64,000 nucleotides of DNA from Sarcophilus harrisii (GCF_902635505.1 NC_045430.1:116435425-116499424); one strand, 5' to 3'. Shown: positions 1 to 13,199, counted from the first letter of the stretch. Translations and numbers: made by a program. The notes: generated by a model from the sequence alone, not told the origin.

Positions 1-2690
1 TTATTTTATTCAATAAAAACATGGTTTAATGATGCTGACCTCCTTGCTGTTCCTCAAATATCCCTCTGGGAATTTTCACTAGCTTTCCTATGCTAGTGTT
101 CTACTAGCATAATGATTCTAGGGTTCCTCAACATAGGTCAGAATGAGAACAGGGAGATAAAGTGACCAGAGGAACCCCTATGCAAAGGGATGATGTGGTA
201 TGTGATGTAGGGTCCTATATCTTGTGCAGGCCTAACTGATAAAGGAGTTACAATTGATAGACAGCTTTCTTGGCCAAATATCTTCTACTTAGCCAAAGTA
301 CTACTTAGCCTAGCTAAAGCTAGGAGGCTATGGTATTATGCAAATTACAATTTTTACTGAACCAGTGACAATAACTTTATGTTACCCGTTCATAATCCTA
401 TCACTTTGAGGAATGATCATAACAAGCTCTATTTGGCTACATCATAAATTAATGCTGGCTCAGGTAAATAAAAGTAGTAGGATATAATGATTCTGTAAAA
501 TTAACTATATTCCTAAATCCAGTTGAATTTTCTAAGGATTTTTTTCTTTGAAATTTTTTTTCTTATTTTTTCCCAACTTTTCTCTTTCCTTCCTTCCTTT
601 ATAATGGGAAAAGGATGATGTTGAGCAGCGTTTCTCAATTAGTGAGAGTATTAGGTTTTCTTTTTACTTTATTATTATGTTGAAGATCTACTTTTAGCCC
701 TCAGTTGTTTTTATAGCTAAAATAAAATTGGATGCCAAAAGAAATTCAGCCTATGAAATTCATACCATTTTTCTTAGCTAGTTTGATTTATTATTTGTTG
801 TGCTAGTCTGACTGAGCCAGTAAAGTGCTAACTGTTGTTAGCTATGTCAATCTAGAAGTTTTGCTGGAAGTTTGAATTGGAACTAAAGAAAGAATCCATT
901 CTCACCACTTGGTTGAGAAGACTGTTAGATTGTTTAATGGCAAGGATGCTCAAAGAGCACATGTACATTTTTCCCACAGTCAGTTTAGCCCAGATAAACA
1001 AGTACATTGTCTGGTTCTGATAAGAAGCAGTAATCTTTTATGCAGTAAAAACACAGTTGGATGGTTGGTAGACACAGTATTCAGTGTTATAATTCAGTCA
1101 GCAATTCACCACCATCAAAGACTCTGTCCTTGATATATATATATATATATATACTCAAAGTAATCCCAGGGGGAAAATTAATTAAGGGTTAGGTTTGTCT
1201 CAAGTCTGGAATTTTTCTCAAAGTGAGGTCAAGGGTGGAAATAGAAGGTATTTAACATATAAAGTAAATCAGGCACAGAACAAATATTTATTTCCTGCAT
1301 ACAAAAGAAATGCTTGACATAAGGGAATCACAAGAATATATTAACGAAGACTTAAACAAATAGCAATAATAGCTCATCAATGCTTGACTTCTTCCAGAAA
1401 CCTGTTGCTTAAAACATCAAAATATAATTTTTTTTGCAAGACTACTGAATTGACATTTTACCTTCATCTTGCTCCTATATTCTTGAAATAAATTTCTCTA
1501 GACCTATGTTTTCTGGCAAGCATGGTCAAATTTCAGGCTCATTCTTCTTGCTAGTGATTATTTTCTTCAAAAGGGACTGGAGTAATTTTCGATGGTGCAT
1601 CCCAAAGTGTAGTCATCATTAAGATCCAGGGGATCCCCACCTGTCATACTCAAAAGATTGCCTTCAACATTATATACATTCTATAAGGATTGTTACTTAA
1701 CCTCCAATTCTCAGGAAACTTAAAAGAAGGGACATTTGGGGCTTTGAAATCCGTTTTCAGACTTTCTTGGTTCAATTTCATTTGCTATGTATTTGAAGCT
1801 ATCTTTTTGCTGAGACAGAGAAAGGACAGCCCCTCCCTTATCTCACAGGGGAACCATTTGAAGACTCCTAACATACTTGAAAGATGGGGGGAAGACAGAT
1901 AGAAGATCGGATCACTCACTTCAAATTCTGTGAAATGAATGGAATGTGTCTCAGTGGACGGTTTTTGATGATGTATGAAAACAGCGTCTAACCAATATAA
2001 TAAGTATTTGTTCAGTCTTTTGTGATTTAATGGGTATCAGGATTGTTAGGTAGGACAGAATTGTTTCATTTAATTAAATCTTTACGAGTAAGAATTATAT
2101 AGATTAGAATTACACTTTTTGAACTTTTTTTTTTTAACTTTTTACACTTTTGTTTTGGAATATTGCTATCAGATAGAAAGCTCCTGCTGAGATGGATTGT
2201 GCAAGCCCAAGAATACCACTGACAAAATAGTTACAATCAATAGACATCTTTCTTGGCCAAATATGGGATGAATTTCCTCCATTTCTCTCCCTTAGCCAAT
2301 CATATAATTTCCCCTGTTCTGGAACTGCTCAATCACTTCATTTTATTTTTAAAGATCTCTCAGTGTCTATTTTTTAAAAAAAATCCAAGAAAAGGGTTCC
2401 TTGACTGAAAGAAAGGTTTTGGTATCAATTGTTTAGGGACTGCCAGTTTGCCTAATAAATTGGTTCATCATGAATATTGGAATATTGTGGCCTACAACTG
2501 GTTCCCTTTGCAACCATCAGAAGACTAAAGAAACAATAGTAGAGTGAAGTGTTGCTTAAGAATACATATGTTGAAGAAGAACTAATTACATATGGTAAAT
2601 ATCTATAAGTATTAAATTGGAAATATTGAGTATGAAGATTTTTTCCCATTTGACAATTTTCCTTCTCATCAAACTATATTGATTTTGTTC
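1..2690. other. intergenic, no gene seen
   Basis: AT-rich DNA downstream of KCNJ8. Short open frames here show no recognisable domain and no splice context. It holds a TA microsatellite at about 1133-1154 and one 35-bp sequence present twice (247-281 and 2230-2264). No SINE or LINE is clear enough to name. Confidence 0.6.
1133..1154. repeat. (TA)n microsatellite
   Basis: About ten uninterrupted TA units. Confidence 0.85.
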
Positions 2691-2694
2691 ATGG

Positions 2695-2935
2695 ATAGAG
2701 CACCAAGCTTGGTGTTAGGCCTGGAGTCAGGAAGACCTGACTTTAAATCTGGCCTTAGACACTACCGATATGACCCTGGGCAAGTCACTTAACCCTGTTT
2801 GCATCTGTCTCCTCATCTATAAAATGAGCTGGAGAAATAAAGTGCAAGCCATTGTTAATATTTTTGCCAAGACACTGTAGTTCGTGAAGAGTTGGACATA
2901 TGTGAAACAATTGAACAACAACAACAAATTTGAAT
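2695..2935 (+). repeat. tRNA-derived SINE with RTE-type tail (MAR1/RTESINE-like)
   Basis: The head reads as a promoter-like tRNA-related block (GGAGTCAGGAAGACCTGA around 2723). It is followed by the CORE-like block GGCAAGTCACTTAACCC, the CTCATCTATAAAATGAGC block, and a tail with GTGAAGAGTTGGACATATG that ends in an AAC-rich run. This order is the usual one for abundant marsupial SINEs whose tail resembles an RTE LINE. It looks near full length. Confidence 0.75.
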
Positions 2936-3430
2936 TCTATATAAATATTTCTGAATTTAGTATGTTTCTTATAAATAGTAAATTCTTGGATTTTCCTTTC
3001 CAATATCCTTCTCCATTTTTTGCATTAGTTCATTCCATTCACATTCATTGTTGTGATAATTACCTTTGTTTCCCCCTGCACCAGTTCCAATTTTACTATG
3101 TTTTTAATTCTATGTCTACAAATGATTAAGAAAAGAAAAAAATAACAAAACAACACCAGTTTTCTGTAGAGGAAAGTGTATCATTCTTTTTCCTATTGGA
3201 CCAAAACTCCAATATAAGACTCTACCCCTTTTCTCTATTTTTCCCTTTTACAATCTTTCCCTATTTGAAACTCTTACTAATTAAATTTGTTTTGCTGTGA
3301 CTCTCCCCCCCAAAAAAATCCATCATCTCTTTTAAGCCCTCTAATCCTTTCTTTTCTTCTTTTAGCTCAGTCCAATTCCCTGTATTACCTTATCTTATTT
3401 CTACACTATACTTCTTTCTAGGAACTTGCC
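2936..3430. other. unassigned AT-rich spacer
   Basis: No gene or confident repeat seen. The stretch has pyrimidine-rich runs only. Confidence 0.5.
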
Positions 3431-4880
3431 AAGTTATTTTAAGAGCAAGGCAGTCAGATAGGTGGGAGGAAAATTAAGAGAGTGATATTCCCCAAACCTA
3501 GAGAAAATAGAATATCAAGGAAAAGAAGATAATTAAAGGGTCCAGAGAGATCAAGAAGAATGAGAATTGAGGAAAGATCATTAAATTTGGCAATTAGGAG
3601 ATTATGAGTAACTTTAGAGAGTTGTTTTGGTAGAATGATAAAACTGGAGGCCAGGTTATAAAGAGTCTAACAAATGACTTTTTATGAAGTTTAGAAGTGA
3701 GAGGGCAGAAAGTGGAGACATACATTAGAGTTGATCTTTAGTTTATTCAAAAAAAGAGCACAGGAAATATAGTATAATAAGGGAGAAAGAAGGATCAAGT
3801 GAGTGTTTTTTTGAGAATGGGAGGATATGAGCATATTTTTAGGCAGTAGGGAAGAAAAAAGTAGACGGGGAAGGGTTGAATATAAATGATAAAGAAGGGT
3901 TGACAGAAGGGGCAACCTGTTGGAGGAGATAGTATGGAATGGTTTTACTTGAATAAATAGAAGAATTAGCTATGGTAAGAAGAAATATCATCTCATCATT
4001 TGAAGAAAGAGATAATGGCAGAAGATATGTGATAGGAGATGAGGAAGAAGAAAGAAGAGGGAGCTCATGATGAATGACCTCAATTTTTTTTCTCTAAAAT
4101 ATGTGGCAAGGTTCTCAATTGAATGGGTAGGAAAAGGCAAGACCATGTTCTTTGAGGAGGGATGAAAAGGTTTAGAAAAACTACTATAGAAAGTGGAACA
4201 GTGAATTGATTAGATAGAATACAAGGATTGCCTAGTAGCAGTCTGGCACCTAGTTGAGATTGTATAATATAAATTTGTAGTGCATCCAATCAGAATAGTT
4301 GTATGATTTTCTAGACCTTCACCCATTAGCATGTACATAGAAGTGAAGATTTTTGGTAGTAATTTGTGTCTGATGCTTGGCAAGATGCAACCAGCCATAA
4401 TGATGAGTCAAAGACTCAAAAAAGAGCACAACATAAAGTTGAATTGCTTCATTCAAAATGGGGGAAAGAGAAGAGCATCGATATTGTAGGGAAAGTAATC
4501 TGGAAGAAAATAGAAGAGTCAAAGAATTGGACTTCATGGTGCAGATAAAGAGTAAAGTTTGGCAAAGGAAAGCAGAATGGGAGGTAAAGTCAATAGAATG
4601 TGGTCAGATAGATAATTTCAGCATGTTTGAACATGGAGTTGGTGCTTTTTTTCCATAACAGCAAGATAAAGAGCTTTTTTTCCCCATAACATCATTTTTG
4701 TGTATGGTTGAAATGAGGTAATGGAATAGGTCATGGGAAGTGGGTAATTTGAATGAATGAGTAGTTAGAATGTTTAAGAGAGAGTCAATAAATATTAAAG
4801 TTCACAAGTATGATGACAAAAATTGGGGAGAAGAGAAAAACTGTGAACATGATACCTACCTCATTGAAGAGGGAAGGTTT
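3430..4880 (-). mobile_element. L2/CR1-clade LINE fragment, internal reverse-transcriptase region
   Basis: The plus strand is purine-rich in the way typical of the antisense of the mammalian L2-type LINE. Read on the minus strand, blocks follow the order expected upstream of the RT core: a leader before the TSDPIPP-like segment, a loop with ILKK-like residues around 3800, then the segment preceding the AFDTVDH motif near 3600. It is diverged and broken in all frames. The 3' end and the later RT motifs are absent. Family assignment rests on recalled L2-type consensus and should be checked by RepeatMasker. Confidence 0.55.
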
Positions 4881-5270
4881 TAACTTGGAAGGTTATAGGC
4901 AGGAGCTCCCAGAATTTTTGCTACTTTCATAAAGTTTTTCTTTTGTCCTAAATTGTTTATTATCTTTTCAAGCTTTCCCCCAAGAACTTTAATTTGACTA
5001 CTTATCTCTTCACCCTTTTCTCTTCATTTTTATTAGAAAGCTTTTCATCTACTCCTAGAATAATTGTGGCCAATCCATTCTCTTTCATAGTATTATACTT
5101 ACAATTTTCTTCTTATTAAGAAGTATATCTGTTTTTCTGTTTTTATTCTGAGTTTCTCTTAAACCATAGTATTCCTTCTCTGTGTTCAGGATTTTTGTTT
5201 TTGTTTTTAAAGTCTCTGCAGTAGAAACAGCTAGAAAAGTTTCTTCTTCCTAACCCTTAATATTTCTTTA
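4881..5270. other. unassigned spacer
   Basis: Pyrimidine-rich, no gene seen. It may be a further LINE remnant, but no motif is clear enough to name. Confidence 0.4.
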
Positions 5271-5548
5271 GAATTACTCTTGCAGCTTCAGTTACTAGTA
5301 TTGCATTGGCTTGAGAAGGATCACTGTGAACCACAAGCCACTTCCTTTCCATTTCAGTCTGGCACCATTCCTGACATTTTCTTACCCTTGCAAATTTACT
5401 ATTCTGCTACTCTCCCTAATCCAGCTCCTCTTTATGTATTGTTTCCCAACATCAGAATGTAAACTTCTTGAAGGAAAAAGCTACTTTTCCTCTTATGTGT
5501 ATATTAACATATTGCTTAGAATAAACCATAAGTGTTTAATGAATATGA
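5271..5548 (+). mobile_element. L2 3'-end remnant
   Basis: Contains the characteristic L2 tail order: AGAATGTAAACTTCTTGAAGG near 5455, then a block corresponding to 'atattgcttagaataaacc', then AAGTGTTTAATGAATATGAATG near 5528. The upstream limit is uncertain. Confidence 0.5.
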
Positions 5549-5607
5549 ATGTCTCTCTCTGTCTCTCTCTGTCTCTCTCTCTGTCTCTCTCTCTGTCTCT
5601 CTCTGTC

Positions 5608-5664
<57 letters not shown>

Positions 5665-5668
5665 TCTG

Positions 5669-5701
<33 letters not shown>

Positions 5702-5757
5702 CTGCTCTCTGTCTCTCTCTCTCTGTCTCTCTCTCTGTCTCTCTCTTTCTCTTTCCC
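5549..5757. repeat. (CT)n/(CTGT)-interrupted microsatellite
   Basis: About 200 bp of CTCTCT interrupted by GT units at fairly regular spacing (CTCTCTGT blocks). All three frames are open across it, giving spurious Ser/Leu-rich frames. It lies directly after an L2 3' end, a common place for such growth. Confidence 0.9.
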
Positions 5758-6534
5758 CTCTTATTGTAGATATAGGACCAGATTAGAATGAGAGAGAGGT
5801 ATCGTATCTTTTTTCTTGGTATTGAACAAACTGGTTACTTAGACCAACTTACTGGAGTTTTGTTGTTATTTTTCCAAAAAATTACCTTATTGTAGATTTT
5901 CCATTATTCTCTTTTGTTTATAGATCTTATAGTTTCTGCAGCTTTTTGTTCTTGATGTAGGCTTTAAGGGAATTAGATTTAACTGGAAGTTTTAACATGG
6001 TACCAGAAATCTCAATAAATCCTTATTAAATTGAATTTATTTAATTCTGTATATTTAGGATAGTAACTTATGACTTATTTGAATCTGGTAGTATTTGCAG
6101 GGACTTGATTTTTTAACTTTGGGAGGGAGAATAAGGTGAGTGATTTCAGGAATATAAAACAAGTCATCCTTTCTACCACGCTCCCCTCTAAAGTTCCAGG
6201 TTCATTTTTATAACCTTGTTAGTGACTAGTGGCATAATAAGAATTGAAAGTAAATTATTCACCCCAAATTAAATATGAAATGGACCTGGTACTGAGAGAG
6301 AATGAAAATAGTCCAAATCCAGACTTTAGCCAAAGTTTGTGTTATGCTGGTTATGTATATTTGTGAACTAGACTCAAAACAAAACAAAACAAAAAAACAA
6401 GGTGAACTATCCTGAAGCGATGAACTGCCTCACAAAAGAATAGTAGATAGTCCCTGAGAGGATGTAGTCTATCTAAAACTCTTCAGAAGAGCACCAGATG
6501 GCAATAGTTAAACAAAGAAAAAACTTGCCCGGTC
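5758..6534. other. unassigned spacer
   Basis: No gene or named repeat recognised. Confidence 0.5.
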
Positions 6535-6775
6535 ATTTTCAATAGTGTTTGACTCTTCACATTCCCATTTGTGGTTTTCTTAGCAAACATACCAAACATA
6601 TTTCTATTTCCTTCTCCAGTTCATTTTACAGATGAGGAAACTGAGCCAAACAGGGATAAGTGACTTGCCTGGATCATTCAGCTACTAGTGTCTAAGGTCA
6701 GATCTGTATTCAGGAAGATTAGTCTTCCTGATTTCAGATTTAGAATTCAATGCACTGTGATACATGGCTCCTTAG
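6535..6775 (-). repeat. SINE with RTE-type tail, antisense
   Basis: The complement of the same SINE type as at 2695. On the plus strand it runs from the tail (TTTGACTCTTCACATTCCC) through TTTTACAGATGAGGAAACTG and AAGTGACTTGCCTGG to a head ending near ATGGCTCC. Confidence 0.7.
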
Positions 6776-9700
6776 AGAAGTTTAACAGAATATTAAGAAG
6801 AAAAGCAGAAAATGGAACTTTCAGAGGTTTTCCAACTGAGTCATAACTATAGGGGTATGAGTTGTCCAGCAGGGATGAGCATTTTCTTTACCTTTATCAC
6901 AGGAATCTGCAAAAAAAGCATACTTTTATGGATATGGATGAGGACTTTTCCTCATTATTTTACTATAAAGTTTAATTAGAGTTCTTTTTTTTTAGATTAA
7001 TGTGTCCTTTGATTTGCTCTAGAATAAGGTAAGTCATGAATGGGACTTATGAGCTATTGTTTTGAATACATGCTAACCTAAAGAGTATTTTGCACCTGTG
7101 TGTGATTCTCAAGGAGCTAAATGGGAATACTTTAAAATTATTATTATTGATACTTTGTTGTGCAAATTATTGCTTTTAAAATTATTTTTATTTTTAATGG
7201 AAAACCATCAAGTACAAATATTCTCATATACAAAGAAGTACAGAAAATATGGTTTTTTACTTGAAACAATCTACTGTATCCAGTTTGTTCATTTCAAGCT
7301 ATATTAAATTTAGATTAAAAAACATTTCTATAGACTGAGTGGCTATCTATTATAGAAAGAATTCCTGCTGATGTTTAAGTTGGACTAAGTGGCTATTGAG
7401 GACTCTTCCAGCTCTGACTTTTTGTGATTCTATATATACCAGGGGAAATCTAACACCAATTAACATAAAAATTCTTTCTTCCTTCCATGTTTCCTTAGAG
7501 AAGAATCTATTTTTGGAAACATTTAATGGATATTTTCTTTGTGTATTATATTATTTATTTTTAAAAACCTAAATATTTAAAAGCTTTCAATTTTTCATTT
7601 AAATGTAATTTAAAAAAAACTATTTTGCAGAAGTAAAAAAAGTAAAACTACATAAAATCTGTGAATGATGGTTTTTGTTTAATAGAATTATGTATTATGG
7701 AATGTTCTTTTAATATTAAAATTATCTGAACTTAATGATATCTAAATTTCTTTTTAATATGTCAACATTGGTCAAAGTTATGAAAGTATTTGTGTAGTTT
7801 GCCTCAAGATAATACCTGATTAATCTATGAGAAACACAAGGAAACTTGACTTGAAACAGAAAATAGAAATGTAAGTCTAAAGGACCATCTAACTCAGTAA
7901 ACCTTCCAAAACAAATCCTAGTGTACAAAGTTATGATCTGTTAGCAAGTTCTCTAGTGATGTTTTCTAACAAATGATTTTCTTTAGATTTTCCCCAGTAG
8001 CTACTGTGCTCCAGATTTTTCCTGGTAATTAACCAAAAAGTTAATGTTATCTCTTTGGGAGTTGGAGTAGGAGTATCTATATGCAGACTTTGAGACTTTC
8101 TTGCCTTTGCGCTTTCAATATGGATGAAAGCTTGATAGTACTCCTCTGAAAGCCTTCTAGTGCAGTGCTAGAACTACTAATATCAATAAATAAGTACTCA
8201 AAATATGTTTTGAATTGAACTATTAAGTTATAGTTATTTGAAAATGACTGTTAAGTGTTTTACCAAAATCCTGTTTGATTGAAAACTAATAGAATTGTTA
8301 CCTCCTATTGATGGTTTATTTGCTATATTTCAATTTAGAATGTTTGGCAATATAAATTTAGCCTTAAAGCATCAAGCAACTATCCAGATCTCACAAACAT
8401 TTGTGTTATAATTATTTTTAAGTAGAATGTAGTTCAAAGCCAAGAAAGTCTTGCTGCCTATCATATATGCATATAAAGACCGCATTTTGAAGCAAAGAAA
8501 TGAGCTAGAGCTCCATGCCTAGAATGAGTTCAACCTAGAAATCTTTTTTATTCTCCTTTTCCACTTCTCATTAATTTCCATAGAACATAAAAGAAAAAAT
8601 CCAGACTAGAGAAAATTTGCAAGGTGTGTTAGTGATCTATTGGAAGACTCAGACATGAAAATGATACCAATTAGGTAAAGTTTGAGATGAATAGTTTGGG
8701 ATCACATATTTATAACTTCTGAAGATTGAGCTAGAGGACCTTGAAAGAGGAAAACTGTGTCTAAGTTGTATATGGTAAGGACAGGTTCCTTTGGGAGACA
8801 GAGAGAACTTCTGTAGAAAACAGTTATGGATACCAAATATGGGATTAACTTTTGGCTAGTTTGTAGTTTTGTTTGTTTGTTTGTTTGTTTGTTTTTTCCA
8901 GGGGTAGGGACATTAAACAATTACCAGCATTTTCTAATCATAATTTGGAGAGACTATAACAAAGACATCTCTTTGATGAGTAGGAAGTGTATATTAAAAA
9001 CAAAAAAGTATAATGGAACTACTTAGATAGATGGCAGTTTTGTGTTCCAAAGAGCCTGGATGTCTGTATTTTTAGATTAGAAGTTTCTTCAACCCTAAAA
9101 CTTCCTTTGTTCTTAAATGGATAGGAGAAAAGCAGAGGAGCAACAATTCCCCTAGGTGGAGCCATTTCAAAGTATGTTTCTTCACTGTCTCAAATTCCTG
9201 TCGTTTTTATATATAATTGGTAGATGCAAGCCTTTCTTGGCTTTGAGCCAGTCTTACACCTATATTGGCAGTCAATTTATGTACATGTGCATGTGCTTTC
9301 TGATCAAAATTAAAATGCTGATTTGAATTTGGTAAATAGTGCCTTCAGTGTAACTATCATTAAAAAGTAGATTCTTCCACATTGTTATAACTGAAATGCT
9401 TAATAGATAAAGAAGTTATTTTGCAAATATTCATAGAATATATACCTCTCATCTAAGAATGGGAAACCACACAGAACAACCAGGAGAATTTCTCTGGGAA
9501 CATTCTGATATTATACAACATTTTAAAATATATTATTATAGGATGTAAATAATCTAAAATTAAATCAAGCTGTGGTTAGGGATTTTGGTCTTAAGTTTAA
9601 AAGGTAATTAAAGTTTTCATGAATTTAAACTTAAGTCAGCACGAAATATGTAATGAGAATCAATTATCAAGGGGTATATCCTTTTAGCCTGTAGGGAAAT

Positions 9701-10489
9701 TCCCATCATTATTGGTGAAAATTCTGCATCAAGATCCTGGGAAGAGCCTGACCTTAGTCTTCCTCTTTAACAGCCTGTAGAATTTGTTATGCTTAGTTTC
9801 ATACACTAGTCCTTAGAGACACTAATCCTAGTTTTGTCCCCACCTTCATCATGCTAAAAATAACAAAAGTTGGGGGCAGAGGAGAGGGGAAAAGGAGAAG
9901 CCAAAGGGAATGTGATTATCTTATCATCCTTGTTCTACTATTGATTTATAGTAGACATTTTGTTTTACAGATGCCAAATCATACAAAGGTTATTCCAACT
10001 AATGGACTAGGGATTTGTAGCTTCTCCTGAGTATATAAACTCTTCTCTGGGGGTAAGCTAGGTTTACTTTTTAAAGCCGAGAGATTTCCTTCTTGTGCCA
10101 CCAGGGTGGTGCTTTTTGACCTTTAAAATTTCATGGCACAGCTGCGTGTTAGTATTTTTCTCAACATGCCCTGGGCCCAGAAAATAGTCTCTGCTCATTT
10201 GGAGAGTATTATGGTAAAGCCGTGTAACTAGGAAAAAGTTGTGGGGTGCAAATTACTATGATGAAAGTTCTCTCTGTATTTCTAGTATGCTGTTCCTATT
10301 ATAGTAAAAAAAAAAAAAAAAGCAGAAATGAAACAAGGGTGGGACTTTATTAAAGAAAGTGCTAAATTTTGACAATTCAAGCCAAAAGCCAACCTTCCTG
10401 TCAGAGATAAGAGGGTTGTCCATGGACTCTCACACAGGAGAGTGATGTTTGGAGCAGAAAAGAAGGGGAAATAGCATTTGGTAAGATCC
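6776..10489. other. intergenic, mostly unique-looking
   Basis: No gene seen. Small remnants are present: a CORE-SINE tail at about 7330-7435 (GACTCTTCCAGCTCTGACTT), an L2-like tail at about 8150-8215, and a TTTG microsatellite at 8867-8893. The stretch at about 9850-10300 shows no repeat signature and is the least repeat-like part. Confidence 0.5.
8867..8893. repeat. (TTTG)n microsatellite
   Basis: About six to seven TTTG units. Confidence 0.8.
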
Positions 10490-10690
10490 TATATATGCTT
10501 TAAAATATCCCATTTGATCCTCATAGTAATTCTGTGAGGTAGGTGCTATAATTACCATTTTACAGTTGAGGAACTGGCAGAGTTTTAATTCAGTTACCTA
10601 GGTTCATATAGTGAGTAAAATGTCTGAGGTACTATTTGAACACAGGTCTTCTTGATTTCAAGTCCAGTGTTCTATATACTGTGCCATTTT
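10490..10690 (+). repeat. MIR SINE
   Basis: Shows the MIR order: CATTTGATCCTCATAGTAATTC, then GTGAGGTAGGTGCTATAATTA, CATTTTACAGTTGAGGAA, then a diverged CORE and an end with AGTGTTCTATATACTGTGCC. It is diverged, as expected of an old MIR. Confidence 0.7.
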
Positions 10691-11619
10691 GCTGAGTTCT
10701 TTGAAAGTAGAACCCTCAAAACACATAGTGATAATGTCCCTTCTATACCTTGTGCCAGAATTCCTTATTATTCAGTCTACCTAGTTCAACTATCGTGGAA
10801 CCTAGTCTACTTTCTTCTGTTACCCTCACTCTTTTAGAACTAAGGGAAGTTGGAATCAAGCATTCCCTTTTATGTAAGGCTATGTGCAGTCCTAGTACCT
10901 GGGAGCATCTCCTCAAACCAAGCTTCTAGGGAGAAGCATGCCTAGGGAGGTATGGAATAGGAACAATGGGAAGCTTCCAAAGTTTTAAGCCTCTGAGGCA
11001 AGAATCACTCAGTACCATGGTGAAGGTAAAACAAAATGATAGATTTAAAAGGCCCTGAAACTCTGTTCTGCTATGTCCTCACTGGAAAAGTTGCTCAGAC
11101 CCAAGGCAATTGTTGAGGGGAAGATCGAAGCCAGGATTGAAGGGCCATGAACACTCTAGCTTGCAACTGTTTCTAAGAATAATAATAGGATAGACTATCT
11201 GATTAGTATCTATTGCCATAAGGGATCACCCCCTCCTGCCTTTGTAAAGATGTCAGTACTTTCTATTTGAAGCCAAACTAGTAGAGGAGACAGGTGTTGG
11301 GAGGTAGGAAGTGAGTGAAAATATTGCCACCCCTTCCTTCCTGAGACTATATATTCCACCACCAACAGGGTCTTCCACTAACCGGATCATCCTCTTCCCA
11401 TAAACATGGTGGGAGGAGACTATGTGGGCACACATTGTCTTGACCTGAGTTAGATTAGCATCATTTTCCATAAGATCCCACTTCTGTTACTTCCTCACAT
11501 AGCAGAAGGTCCCTATCCCCTGATACTTCTTTCCTGTAGCCTTATGTACTATCTGTTGCATGTCAGAATCATTCCTATGTGTAGACAACTGAATTGTGTT
11601 GACTAAAGAGAGAGGCAGG

Positions 11620-11775
11620 TAGATGAACAAGAGCCTCTCATTTCTACAGAGGCTTAGAGAGATTAAATCACTTGCTCAGGAGGGTAGTAATTAGATATCC
11701 AAGTACTAAGTTCCATATCTAGAATTTAAACTCAGATCCTCCAACTCTAAAAACTTTCCATTGTACCCCTGCCTG
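11620..11775 (+). repeat. MIR/CORE-SINE remnant
   Basis: Contains AGAGGCTTAGAGAGATTAAA and a GATCCTCC...TTGTACC end, matching the 3' half of a MIR. The head is missing. Confidence 0.5.
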
Positions 11776-12107
11776 CCTCTATGATCCTGAGCCCTAACAG
11801 TCTCCCTGGAATAGTTTTGCAGGGCCTAACTAAATAGCACCTGGTTAATAATGAAAATTAGTTAAAAGAGGAATTTGCAAGATAGTTTTCCTCTTGGATC
11901 TGTCCTGTGTGTATCTTGACATCTACCACTTCCTAATTGAAGGCATTTTTCCTGCTTCTTGCCCTAGATGTAAAAATTCCTAGTTGTGACTCTGAGAAGT
12001 ATCAGATTTATAGTAATTGAATTTGGATTCAAATTCCTGCTCCATTACTACCTTTAAGATTCTGTGTAAGTCATTTATTTCTTTTCTTTTCTTTTTCTTT
12101 CTTTCGT

Positions 12108-12275
12108 TCTTTTTTTTTTTTTTTTTTTTTTTTTTGGCAAAATAGTTGGAGTTAAATAACTCGCACAGAATTACATAGATAATAAGTGTTAAATGTCAGA
12201 GGCCAGATTTGAACTCATATTCTTCTGACTTCAGAGCCAATCCTCTATTCACTGTGCCATCTAGCTGCCTGTAAG
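12108..12275 (-). repeat. WSINE-type SINE, antisense
   Basis: Starts with a T run (12112-12136, the complement of the poly(A) tail). The complement of the CORE region follows, with AAATAACTCGCACAGAATTA and GCCAGATTTGAACTCATATT. It ends at GTGCCATCTAGCTGCC, the complement of the SINE 5' end GGCAGCTAGATGGC. Confidence 0.75.
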
Positions 12276-13019
12276 TACTTCTCTGGGTCTGGATTTTTTC
12301 ATCTATAAAATTAAGAGGTAAGATAAGCTATCTAAGGGCCCTTATTTTATCTTCAAATCTTAAGGACTGAGTTTTAGTTCTTAGTGTTCTTTTAAGGATG
12401 CTCAGCAGCAAGTTTTTGGCTTTCAGATGACAGTTTCTGCTCTATATTAGGTCTGAATCATACACTGATCGAGGTTCAAACTAATTTTTTTTTTTGTTAT
12501 ATCTCTTCCCCCATGCCTGTTTTTCTTACACCATACTACATTTTCCTTTGAATTTTTCATTCCCGTTACACACACAAGGGAAACTAGAAGGGAGTAAGGA
12601 ATTTAACTGTAGCATGAGTCAGTTGACTGACTGGGAGTTGATCCAAGAGCTGGCAACCTTTGCCCTAAAGCAATAAAACAGTACCCTCCTGCCTGCCCAG
12701 GCAACCCAGCATTTCCTCACTCTTTTGTGAACCATATTTATTTGTGTTCTCATTTAAAGCCGGTGTACCAAGGAGATGAGAGCTACAGGCACATCAAAGA
12801 GGCTGTCCTAAAATGGGTTATGACCATCAGCCACTCTTTTAGAAGTCCACCTTTTAATATCATGTAAAACGACAGCATCAGATTTTTCTATTCAAGGCAC
12901 AGGTAAAATTTTCCTGCTTATACCTGACAATGCTATTTTTCCAATTTTGCTCTAACTGGTAAGGAATTATACTTGTGTCTATTTTCATACTTTTTTTTCA
13001 GTCATGAAATAGAAAGGTA

Positions 13020-13165
13020 GGACTTAATCTAGATGAGACCTGGAAAGTCATTTAATCCAACTCAAGCCCATGGAGATCAAGTGGATTGCTCATTATCACA
13101 CTAGCAATTTCAGTCTTAGGATCTGATTTCAGAGCTTTTCATTGTACCATGTTGCCTTTTCTAAA
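13020..13165 (+). repeat. MIR-like SINE remnant
   Basis: ATGAGACCTGGAAAGTCATT and a late block ending GTACCATGTTGCC resemble the MIR-type repeats of marsupials. It is diverged and the limits are approximate. Confidence 0.4.
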
Positions 13166-13199
13166 AGATAAGAATATAGCTCTCTATTTTATTACCTAT

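Noticed and set aside
5311-5791. Three overlapping Ser/Leu-rich open frames up to 152 codons
   Set aside because: They come from the CT microsatellite, which is open in all frames. No domain or splice context.
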